Origin: Bacteroidota bacterium
GTDB lineage: Bacteria > Bacteroidota > Bacteroidia > Bacteroidales > Prolixibacteraceae
Length of the DNA stretch: 64,000 nucleotides
Assembly: GCA_024278975.1 (NCBI GenBank)
Contig: JAJRSD010000083.1
Coordinates: forward strand, 1 to 64,000
Direction: 5' to 3'
Shown: one piece after another, positions 7,419 through 17,086 of the stretch
Layout of the letters: each line of letters opens with the position of its first letter
Position numbering within the stretch: position 1 is the stretch's first letter
Notes under the pieces: model-generated
Told to the model about the DNA's origin: nothing
The model's input: the letters and a program-made list of their open reading frames with translations, nothing else
The model's database searches: none
Program-made: the position numbers and the translations under genes

Positions 7419-9341
7419 CTATCGTTTTATCAATTTCTGCTCAAATATCTCTTTCGAAGTTTTTATTTGAATGATGTAAATACCGGGAGAAAATGCCGAC
7501 CAATCAAAAGTGGTTTTATCTCCGGTAATTTTGGTTATTAATGTTCCATCAGCAGATAAAAGTTTTGTGGAAATAAGTTGCTGGTTAGCCGGAATAGATA
7601 GTGTAACCTCTTCTGAAAAAGGGTTTGGAAACACACTAAATTTACTGGTAGCCGGAGTAATTGGGGCACTTACAATTTCAGCAGTTTTTGAGACCAACCA
7701 ATAATCGGGGTCTATTTTTAGTTCGGTAACTTTAAACCCGGGTTCAACAATAAACTCCTGGTTATTTGTGGTATTAACTAATCTGAAATCTGCAGAATCT
7801 GTTTTATTCGAGTTGTAAACCCGCACCGGAACTGGCATTTCGAAAAAGTCAACCGACTGATGAGATGAAGTTTGGGAGAGTGTAATTTTTAGTGCGTTGT
7901 TTTCGGTTGGCAAAAAATTAGCCGAATAAACAGGAAATCCTTCGCCATAAAACCAGTCGTTAAAAAACTCTGTTAAAGTTGTATCTCCCGCAGTTTCCAT
8001 ATGTTTTACAAACTGATTAGTCCGGGCAAAACCGTTGGCAACTTCGGGGTCGTTAAAATAGTTTTGCATTCCGGTATAAAAATCATCATCACCCAAAACC
8101 CAGCGTAACATGTGTAAAATATATGCCCCTTTCGAATACGAAAGTCTTCCACTAAAAATTGCACCAATATCGGTAGTATCGTTTACAAACACTGACCCGC
8201 CGGGCAGACTTACAATCCGCTCAACATTCACTTTTCTCCATGTGTACCACCAATCAGTTTCAATATGTTCGTACGAAAGTCCGGTTAAGTACGATGCAAA
8301 ACCTTCGTTTAACCAAATGTCCTGCCAGCTTCCCAAAGTAATATAATCGCCAAACCACTGGTGAGCCAACTCGTGAGCAACGAGACCAAAATTAAAATTA
8401 CCCATAAAACTCATTGTCTGGTGTTCCATTCCTCCGCCCCAGCCAAATTGTGCATGTCCGTATTTTTCTTTGGCGAATGGATATTCACCAATTAGTTTAT
8501 TATATAGTTTAATAACCTCAGCCGTTCTTGGAGTTTTTTCTTTTGCAGTTTCCAGATTTTCGGGATATACATAATTTAGAATCTCAATTTGCCGTCCGTC
8601 GTCTAATTCCAGATAATCGGAATAAACCGAATAGTTTGTTACCGAAATTGCAACCAAATAAGTGGCAATCGGGAAGCGGTGTTTCCAGTGCATTGTTCGA
8701 AATCCGTTGCTAACAGTGTTCGAAACCAAAATTCCAATGCTTGCCGTCCGGTATGCTTTTGGCGAAGTAACAATAATATCAATCGAATCTATTTTATCGG
8801 CCAACGATTGTTTACAAGGCCACCATTCCATCGCTCCGTAGGGTTCAGATAAAGTCCAGATGTTTGGAACATTGTTGTGCATTGTTTTCGAAAATGCCCC
8901 AAAACCTGAACTGCCCGGATTACCTTGATAATAAACCGAAACAGAGTCGAGTTGTCCTTTATTTAAACTTTCCGACAGTGTAATATTTACTTTATTTTCA
9001 GATTGATTGAATGTAAGTTTTTTATTATTATGAACCACAGAATCAACAGTCATCGAAGAGTATAAATCAAACTCAACTTCATTCAAGTTATTAGTTTTAC
9101 TTCTATAGTACGATGTTACAACTCCTTTAATAAATAGTGTGTCAGGGTTTATTTCCCATTCCATTCGTTGGTAAACAAAATCGGTTTGTGTATAATTTTG
9201 ACTTTCAACAAAAGCCGATTTTTTAATGAAATTGCCTTCCTCCTGAAAAGCTATCTTATCAAAAAAATTGAAGTCGGGTTGCTGTGCAAAAACAGAAAAG
9301 GTGGTTGTACAAAAAAATAGTAATAATTGTAATTTATTCAT
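7419..9341 (-). CDS. T9SS-exported M1-family metallo-aminopeptidase
   Basis: A 640-residue M1 peptidase. The exopeptidase signature GGGMEH is followed by the zinc motif HELAHQWFGDY and the third ligand in WLNEGFASY. The N-terminus carries a signal peptide (MNKLQLLLFFCTTTFSVFAQ) when started at the ATG at 9341; an upstream in-frame start nine codons earlier would spoil the signal. The last 75 or so residues, from FSVFPNPFSEEV to the end, form a type A sorting domain of the type IX secretion system. The enzyme is therefore probably secreted or surface-attached and removes N-terminal residues from extracellular peptides. Confidence 0.92.
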   Translation of the reverse strand: MNKLQLLLFFCTTTFSVFAQQPDFNFFDKIAFQEEGNFIKKSAFVESQNYTQTDFVYQRMEWEINPDTLFIKGVVTSYYRSKTNNLNEVEFDLYSSMTVDSVVHNNKKLTFNQSENKVNITLSESLNKGQLDSVSVYYQGNPGSSGFGAFSKTMHNNVPNIWTLSEPYGAMEWWPCKQSLADKIDSIDIIVTSPKAYRTASIGILVSNTVSNGFRTMHWKHRFPIATYLVAISVTNYSVYSDYLELDDGRQIEILNYVYPENLETAKEKTPRTAEVIKLYNKLIGEYPFAKEKYGHAQFGWGGGMEHQTMSFMGNFNFGLVAHELAHQWFGDYITLGSWQDIWLNEGFASYLTGLSYEHIETDWWYTWRKVNVERIVSLPGGSVFVNDTTDIGAIFSGRLSYSKGAYILHMLRWVLGDDDFYTGMQNYFNDPEVANGFARTNQFVKHMETAGDTTLTEFFNDWFYGEGFPVYSANFLPTENNALKITLSQTSSHQSVDFFEMPVPVRVYNSNKTDSADFRLVNTTNNQEFIVEPGFKVTELKIDPDYWLVSKTAEIVSAPITPATSKFSVFPNPFSEEVTLSIPANQQLISTKLLSADGTLITKITGDKTTFDWSAFSPGIYIIQIKTSKEIFEQKLIKR

Positions 9342-9371
9342 TTTAAATGCTTTACCGCAAAAATGCAAAAG

Positions 9372-11581
9372 TTATTCTACCAACTGTTTTAGCAATCTCC
9401 GAACATCCTGAACATCTTTTAAATAGTATTTTGCCGCGGTAGTTTTAGTTCCCACTTTTATTGTAAACGCAGTTTCGGGCAGTGCATTAAATGTATATTC
9501 ATCAGTCCAGTCGTCGCCCAAAGCAAGTATAAAATCAAACTCGCTATCACCAATTTTATCGATGGCAGCTTTTCCTTTATTAATACCGGCATTTTTTATT
9601 TCAATCACTTTATCGCCATCCATAATTTCCAGATTCAGGTTGGCGATATAATTTTTCAGGTCGTCTTTTAACTCCCACGACCGTTGCTGTCCCATGTCGG
9701 GGTCAGAGTCGCGATAGTGCCAAACCAGCGAGTAATTTTTATACTCGACAAACGAACGCGGTGTGCGGTCAACAAAATTCTGTAAAATCGGGTCAATAAT
9801 TTCCATCCACTCTTTTTCAATCTGACCACTCATTTTCCACTCTGTATCTGGGTTTTTATTCCAAACGCCATGCTCGGCAATAAACGCCAATTTGTTAAAA
9901 TTATCAAACCATTTCGACAGAGTCTCCTTATCGCGCCCGCTAATAATTACAATAGTGTTTTTTTTATCTGATGTGAGTTTTTTAATAATCGAATAGAGTT
10001 CATCATCGGGCATTGCCATTTGCGGATCTTTATGAAACCCGGTGAGTGTACCGTCGTAATCGAGGAAGATAATCCGGCGTTTAGAACTCTGATATTTTGT
10101 TGTAAGGTTTTTAATAACGCTATTGGTAACTTTTCGCGTATAACTCGACTCCTGAAGTTTTTTAACCTCCTCTAAACCATTAATAAAATCGTTTGCCCAA
10201 CGCTCTTCGTTATAAATTTTCAGTCTTTTCTGAAGTACTGAGTTTCGTTTAACCTGCTCCGAAACCGGCATATTTAGAGCCTGATAAATTGCCTCTGCTA
10301 CTTCAGTACGGTTGTTGGGATTTACAATTACCGATTCGCCCAACTCTTTCGAAGCACCTGCCATTTCGCTTAAAATAAGCACTCCGGTTTTATCTGTCCG
10401 GCAAGCAATATATTCTTTTGCGGGCAAATTCATTCCGTCTCTCGTTGGCGTAATCAGGGCAATATCGGCATTACTATAAAATTCAATTGATTCTAATCGG
10501 TCGGTGGCACGGTAAAAATACCAAATCGGCATCCACCCAATCGAACCGTATTGTCCGTTTATTCGCCCCACCAACTCATCCATTTCGCGTTTTAAGTCCT
10601 GATAATCGCCAACATTTTCGCGCGACGGATTAACAAACATAAACAGGCTAACTTTCTCGATATATTCAGGATATATTTTTAAAAACAGTTCAAATGCTTT
10701 AATTCTGTCCGGAATACCTTTTGTATAATCCAGCCTGTCAATCGACAAAATAATTTTTCTATCCTTATCTTTACTTTTAAATTCAATAAGTTCTTTATGA
10801 ATATCAGATTCGAATTTCCCCGTGTTTTGTTGCAACTCTTTTGCAGTAGAATTAAAAAACTCAAAATCAATTCCTTTGGGAAAAGCATCTGTTTTTACAA
10901 TCCGCTCGTCTAATCTTATGCGGTTAAAAAATGTTTCGTGCCCCAATAATCTGCGTACGCAACTCATAAAATGTCGCTGATAATCGTAAGTATGAAACCC
11001 TATTAAATCGGCACCAAGAATTCCTTCCAATAACTCCATTCGCCATGGTAACAGACGAAAAACTTCGAACGATGGAAATGGAATATGCTGAAAATAACCG
11101 ATTGAAATATTGGGTAATTTTTCGCGAAGCAAACTTGGCAGCAACATCAAATGGTAATCGTGAATCCACAAAATATCATCTTCGGTTACATATTTCAAAA
11201 TAACTTCGGCAAACATCTGGTTTACCTTTTTATAAGCCTCCCACTGTGTAGGTTTGTATTTTGCGATTTGTGTAAAATAATTAAACTGTGGCCAAATTGT
11301 ATTTTCGCAAAAACCTTCTAAAAATTCGTATACTAATTGCTGGTCGAAATATATCGGGATACAATTTTCTGATCTGAACTTATCGTCAATATCCTGTTTT
11401 TCGTTTTCACTAATTTCGTTAATATTAACTCCGGCTCTTCCAATCCATTTAATATCAAATGATTCGTAAAATTTTTTAATCCCGAATCGAAACCATCAGC
11501 AATTGGAATTAACTTTTTTACTCCATCATTATCGGCAACCTGCAACGGCAACCTGTTGGAAATCATAAACAGTCGTTTCAT
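9372..11581 (-). pseudogene. Bifunctional trehalose-6-P synthase/phosphatase, frameshifted
   Basis: Fused OtsA-OtsB enzyme that would make trehalose from UDP-glucose and glucose-6-phosphate. The GT20 part shows SNRLPLQV at the start, WIHDYHLMLLP, SIDRLDYTKGIP and TRDGMNLPAKEY. The HAD phosphatase part shows FLDYDGTL and LALGDDWTDE. Reading from the ATG at 11581 the frame breaks after about 37 residues. Adding one base in the A/T run at 11468-11477 restores a continuous frame through WIGRAGVNINEISENE into the remaining 614 codons, giving about 736 residues, a normal length. Either the gene is inactivated by a one-base deletion or the base is a sequencing error. No other lesion is seen. Confidence 0.85.
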
Positions 11582-11775
11582 AAAATGGGTTTTAAATTAT
11601 ATACAGGCTGACATTTCAGGTAAATGAATTTGTTTGTCTTCCAATATCTACAAATTTAATAAACTATCGAAAGTAATATAGACTTTTATTTAGTCTCCCT
11701 CAAATAATTTGTCTATATTTTGAAACAATTTAAACAGAATTCAAAAATAGTTGTTGTAAATATAAAACTAATAAT

Positions 11776-12549
11776 ATGTCTAAAAACCTATCATTCGATG
11801 CCGTAATTTTCGATATGGACGGCGTAATTACTAAAACTGCGCTAACGCATGCTGCGGCATGGAAAAAAATGTTCGATGAATATCTGAAAAAACGGGAAGC
11901 TGAACACGGAGAAAAATTTGTGGAGTTTACTCACGCCGGAGATTATCTTCCTTTTGTTGACGGAAAACCCCGCTACAAAGGAGTTGCTGATTTTTTGGAA
12001 TCGCGCGGAATAGAATTACCGTTTGGCGACCCATCTGATTTGCCCGATGCAGAAACCTGTTGTGGACTTGGAAATAGTAAAAATGATGCATTTAACGAAG
12101 TGCTCGACAAAGAGGGCGTTGAAGTTTACCCATCGACAGTTGCTTTGTTAGATGAGCTTAAAAAAGCGGGAGTTAAACTTGGGGTTGCTTCGTCGAGTAA
12201 AAATTGTAAACCTGTTTTGGAACGTGTAGATTTGTTGAATGTTTTTGAAGCAAGAGTTGACGGAGTTGTTTCTGCCGAACTCGGATTGCACGGAAAACCG
12301 GAGCCCGATATTTTTACAACCGCCTGCGATATTGTAAAAGCAGATTATGCAAAATCGATTGTTGTTGAAGATGCAGTTTCGGGTGTGCAGGCCGGAGTAA
12401 AAGGAAATTTTGGATTAACAATTGGAATTGCCCGCGAGAACAATATTAAAGAATTAGAAGAGGCAGGAGCCGACATTGTTGTTGAAGACCTTGAAGAGAT
12501 TGGCGGGCTGGAAGGGCTGAATAAGATATTTTTGAGATTCAATAAATAG
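11776..12549 (+). CDS. Beta-phosphoglucomutase-like HAD enzyme
   Basis: A 257-residue HAD-superfamily protein with nucleophile motif FDMDGVITKT (Asp and Asp+2), ASSSKNC (motif II serine), GKPEPDIF (motif III lysine) and VVEDAVSGVQAG (acidic motif). A long cap includes FVDGKPRYKGVADFL. This form matches the beta-phosphoglucomutase-like proteins encoded beside GH65 phosphorylases, which convert beta-glucose-1-phosphate to glucose-6-phosphate. The GH65 gene lies 2.1 kb downstream, separated only by a restriction-modification system. It is divergent from the trehalose synthase gene, with about 195 bases shared between them. Confidence 0.88.
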   Translation: MSKNLSFDAVIFDMDGVITKTALTHAAAWKKMFDEYLKKREAEHGEKFVEFTHAGDYLPFVDGKPRYKGVADFLESRGIELPFGDPSDLPDAETCCGLGNSKNDAFNEVLDKEGVEVYPSTVALLDELKKAGVKLGVASSSKNCKPVLERVDLLNVFEARVDGVVSAELGLHGKPEPDIFTTACDIVKADYAKSIVVEDAVSGVQAGVKGNFGLTIGIARENNIKELEEAGADIVVEDLEEIGGLEGLNKIFLRFNK

Positions 12550-12704
12550 TGTTTACTACGAAAAGTAAAAATTAAAAAAATACCATAAAGACACATAAAT
12601 ATTTAATATCAATATTTTACTTTTAGTGTACTTTTAATCTCGGTAGCAGATAAATGACTTTTTAGAGTGGGCTCTTATATACTCAACCCAAAAACCTATC
12701 TGAA

Positions 12705-13724
12705 TTAAGTATATTTAGTTTCATCTTCGGCAACAATATAAGACTGATTAAATAAATTAATTTCAGTTTCAATTTCAATCTGCTTGTTTTTTAAAATCGA
12801 TTGGTAATACTGTTCCAATTGAATTTTATTTATTGTTTTGGGAAGAAATCTAAAAATTGAAGCTGCTAAATAATTAATATCATTTTCAAATGCAAGCCAT
12901 CTTCTCCCTAAATTTTCACATGCCTCGCCAGTTGTATTTGAACCTGCAAAAATGTCTAATACAACGTCGCCCTCTTCAGTAAGGAAATTAATAAAAAACT
13001 CTGGCAGTTTAGCGGGAAATCTTGCTGGGTGTGTTTTTATACCAATAGACTTTGCCAAACTCATGTATTTTGAATTCGATTCAGAATTTGAGATTTGTAA
13101 AAGATTTGAAGGAATTGCACCACCGTTATCATTACTAAAACTATTGCCAATATTATGTCCCGAAGGTCTTTTCTTTTCTTTGTAATAACTCTCAGGATTT
13201 TTTAAAAGCTTCTTCATCCTATCACTGTACGGTACTAAAACATTTTTTACATCAGCCTTCGGAAATTCTGATTTTGAGAACCACCACACTGTATTAATAG
13301 AATCTTTTGTTCTTATTTTTCGTTTATTAACCCACTCAATCGGACTTGGTAGTTTAGAAGGATTAAACCAGTAAAATTCTTCGGCAAGATGATAACCTAA
13401 AATATCGCAAAAATGAATTAATACCCTAAAATTATATAGGCTTCTTACCGGAGCTCCTTTTCTATACGCACCTCCCAAATCGATAACCAAACTCCCGTTT
13501 TCTTTTAATTTAGGATAAATTAGTTTGCCAAATTCAGCCAACCATTCAACATATTCATTTTGTTCTTTATTGCCATATTCCTTTTTTCGGAGTAATGCAA
13601 ATGGTGGACTTGTCATAACCAAATCGATACTTTCATCTTTTAATTGAGGGATTAATTCTAATGAATCTCCACAAAATGCTTTGCCCAAATTAGTTTTATA
13701 AATATAGTCTTCCCGGTTAATCAT
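12705..13724 (-). CDS. PvuII-like N4-cytosine DNA methyltransferase
   Basis: A 339-residue DNA methyltransferase of the permuted beta class. The catalytic TSPPFALLRKKEYGN motif (SPPF, typical of N4-cytosine enzymes) lies near the N-terminus, while the AdoMet-binding motif DIFAGSNTTGEA lies near the C-terminus. Both match M.PvuII as I remember it, and the length is close to that enzyme. It would protect CAGCTG sites from the endonuclease encoded divergently. I start it at the ATG at 13724, preceded by AAGGTAA; a TTG seven codons upstream is possible but less likely. Two palindromes in the divergent spacer are probable control sites. Confidence 0.9.
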   Translation of the reverse strand: MINREDYIYKTNLGKAFCGDSLELIPQLKDESIDLVMTSPPFALLRKKEYGNKEQNEYVEWLAEFGKLIYPKLKENGSLVIDLGGAYRKGAPVRSLYNFRVLIHFCDILGYHLAEEFYWFNPSKLPSPIEWVNKRKIRTKDSINTVWWFSKSEFPKADVKNVLVPYSDRMKKLLKNPESYYKEKKRPSGHNIGNSFSNDNGGAIPSNLLQISNSESNSKYMSLAKSIGIKTHPARFPAKLPEFFINFLTEEGDVVLDIFAGSNTTGEACENLGRRWLAFENDINYLAASIFRFLPKTINKIQLEQYYQSILKNKQIEIETEINLFNQSYIVAEDETKYT

Positions 13725-13761
13725 ATCATTTAAGTTACCTTGCAAAGATAAATAAAATTAT

Positions 13762-13816
13762 CCGAATATTTTCGGTATAAACTACTTGCAAGTGAATAAA
13801 CTCCGAATATATTCGG
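13762..13816. promoter_or_regulatory. Two CCGAAn4TTCGG palindromes in the R-M divergent promoter
   Basis: CCGAATATTTTCGG (13762-13775) and CCGAATATATTCGG (13803-13816) share arms CCGAA and TTCGG. Their centres are 41 bases apart, about four helical turns, so they lie on one face of the DNA. They sit between the methyltransferase and the fused controller-endonuclease genes, where the C-boxes of PvuII-type systems are found. They are the likely binding sites of the XRE-type domain at the N-terminus of the endonuclease. Their sequence differs from the PvuII-type C-box as I recall it. Confidence 0.65.
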
Positions 13817-13860
13817 TGGTGTACTTGATGTGTTTTTATCAATTTTGCTCATAATTATTT

Positions 13861-14619
13861 ATGCAATATTCTTATATAATGAGAGATAAACTACAATTTG
13901 CCTTACAAACAATAGCAGCAAACATACTTACCGCACGGAAAGAAAAAGGAATTACACAGGAAGAGTTAGCTTTTAAAGCAGGAATTGATAGGACTTATAT
14001 TGGTTATATTGAAAATTATAAACATAATGTTACTCTTGGAATGCTCATAAAAATTGCTTCGGCTTTAGAATTAGAATTAATTGATTTACTTCATCCAAAA
14101 GTGATAAAAACAAATATCGGTCAACTAAACGAACTGTTTCCGTACATAAGAAAATACCAGAAACTTGCCGAAGACAGTAATGGAATTAATGATATTTTTC
14201 AAGATAATGGTGGCAAGTTACTGCAAGTGCTGTTAATTACCGGGCTCAAAGATATTCCGGGCAGAGAAGGGAATGATGCGATTGATAGTAATGGCAATGA
14301 ATATGAATTGAAATCTGTTAATATAAAACTAACAAAGAGTTTTTCAACTCATCATCACATGAACCCCACAATTATTGCGAAATACAGAAAAGTTGATTGG
14401 ATATTTGCCGTTTATGAGGGAATTGAATTAATTGAAATATACAGACTTTCTCCACAAGATTTAGAATATTACTATTACAGGTGGGAGAAAAAATGGAAAG
14501 CTGATGGAGACAAGGATATCAATAATCCGAAAATTCCATTAAAATATGTTATGGATAAAGGAACACTAATTTATCAAATGAAAAATGGAAATATGTTTTT
14601 TGAAACAGAATTAAAATAA
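13861..14619 (+). CDS. Controller-endonuclease fusion: XRE domain + PvuII-like nuclease
   Basis: A 252-residue fusion. Residues about 12-75 form an XRE-type helix-turn-helix domain ([20 protein letters not shown]) resembling the C proteins that time restriction gene expression. From about residue 85 to the end it aligns closely with R.Pvu[13 protein letters not shown] carries the Asp34 equivalent (Asp115), and [19 protein letters not shown] carries the catalytic triad equivalents Asp139, Glu149 and Lys151 with the exact PvuII spacing. The DNA-contacting STHHHMNP block is also present. It should cut CAGCTG and probably regulates its own promoter. In the PvuII system itself, C and R are separate overlapping genes. 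A second ATG seven codons in is also possible as the start. Confidence 0.92.
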   Translation: MQYSYIMRDKLQFALQTIAANILTARKEKGITQEELAFKAGIDRTYIGYIENYKHNVTLGMLIKIASALELELIDLLHPKVIKTNIGQLNELFPYIRKYQKLAEDSNGINDIFQDNGGKLLQVLLITGLKDIPGREGNDAIDSNGNEYELKSVNIKLTKSFSTHHHMNPTIIAKYRKVDWIFAVYEGIELIEIYRLSPQDLEYYYYRWEKKWKADGDKDINNPKIPLKYVMDKGTLIYQMKNGNMFFETELK

Positions 14620-14659
14620 AGTCCGTCTGATACAAAATAAAAATATTACAGATTAAAAA

Positions 14660-17068
14660 ATGTCAAAAAAAGAAGAGTTTAAATCCTGGTCGTTGGAATA
14701 TACCGATTACGACCCGAAAAAAGAGAAATCGCGAGAAACACTGTTAGCAGTTGGAAACGGTTACCTCGGAACACGTGGAGTTTTACCCGAAACCACTGCA
14801 AGCGACACAAATTATCCAGGTACTTACATTGCCGGATTGTACAATCGACTCATTTCGAAAGTTGCCGACCGCGACATTGAAAACGAAGATTTTGTAAATA
14901 TTCCAAATTGGCTTTTTATAAATTTTAGGATTGAAAAAGGAGATTGGTTTGATATTAATGGAGTTGAAATTATATCGATAAAACGACATCTTAATTTTGC
15001 AAACGGACTGCTGGAAACCAATTTGATTGTAAAAGACAGAACCGGGCGTAAAACAAAAATTAGCAGTAAAATAGTTGCCAGTATGGCAAACCCGCATTTG
15101 GTTGCAATTCAATATAAAATTAAGCCGCTAAATTATTCGGGGCAGATTGAAATAAAATCGGAGATAGACGGAAATATTATTAACGACGGAGTTACAAGAT
15201 ATCGCGATTTAAATCAGCAACATTTAAACCCGGTTGCTGAAGGAGATGATAACGAAATTAGCTGGTTGCAGGTTAAAACCACGCAATCGGAAATTGAAAT
15301 TGCTGAGGCGGTAAAACATTCGGTTTATAAAAATAAAAACTTAGTAGATGTTGAAGTCAGCAAAACAAACTCTTCAGGTAAAATTAGTACAGGATTTAAA
15401 ATTAATTTAAACGAAAACGAAGAGGTGACTATTGAAAAGATAGTTGCTATTTTCACTTCGAAAAACGATGATGTAAAAGAGCCGTTAAAAAGTAGTATCG
15501 ATTTGGCAAAAACTGCCGGAACATTTGATTCTATTGTAAAAGAGAGTGACGTTGAGTGGAAAAAAATATGGAATAAAATTGATATTCAAATTGAAGGAGA
15601 CCCGAAATCGCAAATGCTTGTTCGTCTGCATCTCTATCATTTAATGGTAACTGCATCGCCAAATAATATTGATATCGATGCCGGAATTCCGGCGCGTGGA
15701 CTGCACGGCGAGGCGTATCGCGGACATATTTTTTGGGACGAACTTTATATTTTACCACTTTATAACCTGTTTTTTCCCGATGTTGCAAAATCGATTTTAA
15801 ATTACCGTTACCAAAGAATTGAAAAGGCTCGCGAGTACGCCAAAGAGTACGGTTACAAAGGTGCTATGTTCCCGTGGCAAAGCGGCAGCGACGGTCGCGA
15901 AGAGACACAAACAATTCATTTAAACCCAATTTCGGGAAAATGGGGCGACGATTACAGCTCGTTGCAACGCCATATTTCCATTGCAATTGCCTACAACACC
16001 TGGTACTATTTTCAGGTTACAAACGATGTTGAATTTATGGAAAATGGTGGTGCCGAATTGTTCCTCGAAATTTGTAGGTTTTGGGCAAGCAAATCTGTTC
16101 GGGATAAAAGCACCGGGCGTTTTAGTATTTCAAAAGTTATGGGTCCCGATGAGTTTCACGAAGAGCACAAAGCAAGTCCGGGTGGCGGCGTGAAAGACAA
16201 TGCCTACACAAATATTATGGTTGTCTGGCTCTTTATTAAGGCTTTTGAAATTCTGGAAAAACTTCCTGAAAATTCAAATAAAAAAATAACCGGTAAAATT
16301 AATCTCACTTCTGATGAGGTAAAAAAGTGGGAAACTATTTCAAAAAAATTGAATATCCCAATTTCAGAAGAGGGGATAATTGAGCAGTTTGACGGGTACT
16401 TTGATTTGAAAGAACTCGACTGGGATGCATATGGAAAAAAATATGAAAATATTTACCGGTTAGACCGAATTTTAAAGGCCGAGGGAAAATCGCCGGATGA
16501 TTATAAACTTGCAAAACAGGCTGATACCTTAATGACCTTTTATAATCTCGATGAGGAAGATATTAGTAGTATTCTTAAAAATTCCGGTCATAAAATTCCG
16601 GCAGATTATTTAGAGAAAAACTATAATTACTATCTGAACAGAACTTCGCACGGTTCAACTTTAAGCAGGGTTGTACATTCGTATCTTGCCAATTTATTTG
16701 GGAACAAAGAGGAGGGGAATAAACTTTATTTCGAAGCGTTAGAAAGTGACTTCACCGATATTCAAGGCGGAACAACTGCCGAAGGAATTCATGCCGGAGT
16801 GATGGGAGGAACAGTTTTAATGGTAATTACTTCGTTTGCCGGAGTGAATCTGAAAAAGGAAAATCTTACGATAAATCCTGCATTACCTAAAAATTGGTAT
16901 TCGTTAAAATTTAACTTCCGGTTTAAAAACAACCACTATTTTATCGAATTGACTCAAAGTCAATTAATAATTGAAATAAATAGTGAAATTTCTGATAGTG
17001 TTGAGATTGATTTTTCAAATAAAAAAATACTTTTGCCTACCAATAAGAAAAGTATTATAGATTATTAA
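14660..17068 (+). CDS. GH65 disaccharide phosphorylase
   Basis: An 802-residue glycoside hydrolase family 65 protein. The catalytic acid lies in KVMGPDEFHEE (Glu near residue 498). Substrate-loop residues are in GLHGEAYRGHIFWDE, and phosphate-contact blocks are TSHGSTLSRVVHS and GGTTAEGIHAGVMGG. Family members split trehalose, maltose, kojibiose or nigerose with phosphate to give beta-glucose-1-phosphate and glucose; which one cannot be told by eye. The nearby beta-phosphoglucomutase-like HAD gene would convert the product to glucose-6-phosphate. No signal peptide is seen, so it acts in the cytosol. The adjacent trehalose-6-phosphate synthase gene makes trehalose an attractive but unproven substrate. 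Confidence 0.92.
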   Translation: MSKKEEFKSWSLEYTDYDPKKEKSRETLLAVGNGYLGTRGVLPETTASDTNYPGTYIAGLYNRLISKVADRDIENEDFVNIPNWLFINFRIEKGDWFDINGVEIISIKRHLNFANGLLETNLIVKDRTGRKTKISSKIVASMANPHLVAIQYKIKPLNYSGQIEIKSEIDGNIINDGVTRYRDLNQQHLNPVAEGDDNEISWLQVKTTQSEIEIAEAVKHSVYKNKNLVDVEVSKTNSSGKISTGFKINLNENEEVTIEKIVAIFTSKNDDVKEPLKSSIDLAKTAGTFDSIVKESDVEWKKIWNKIDIQIEGDPKSQMLVRLHLYHLMVTASPNNIDIDAGIPARGLHGEAYRGHIFWDELYILPLYNLFFPDVAKSILNYRYQRIEKAREYAKEYGYKGAMFPWQSGSDGREETQTIHLNPISGKWGDDYSSLQRHISIAIAYNTWYYFQVTNDVEFMENGGAELFLEICRFWASKSVRDKSTGRFSISKVMGPDEFHEEHKASPGGGVKDNAYTNIMVVWLFIKAFEILEKLPENSNKKITGKINLTSDEVKKWETISKKLNIPISEEGIIEQFDGYFDLKELDWDAYGKKYENIYRLDRILKAEGKSPDDYKLAKQADTLMTFYNLDEEDISSILKNSGHKIPADYLEKNYNYYLNRTSHGSTLSRVVHSYLANLFGNKEEGNKLYFEALESDFTDIQGGTTAEGIHAGVMGGTVLMVITSFAGVNLKKENLTINPALPKNWYSLKFNFRFKNNHYFIELTQSQLIIEINSEISDSVEIDFSNKKILLPTNKKSIIDY

Positions 17069-17086
17069 TTTTAAAAGTGTTTGTTA

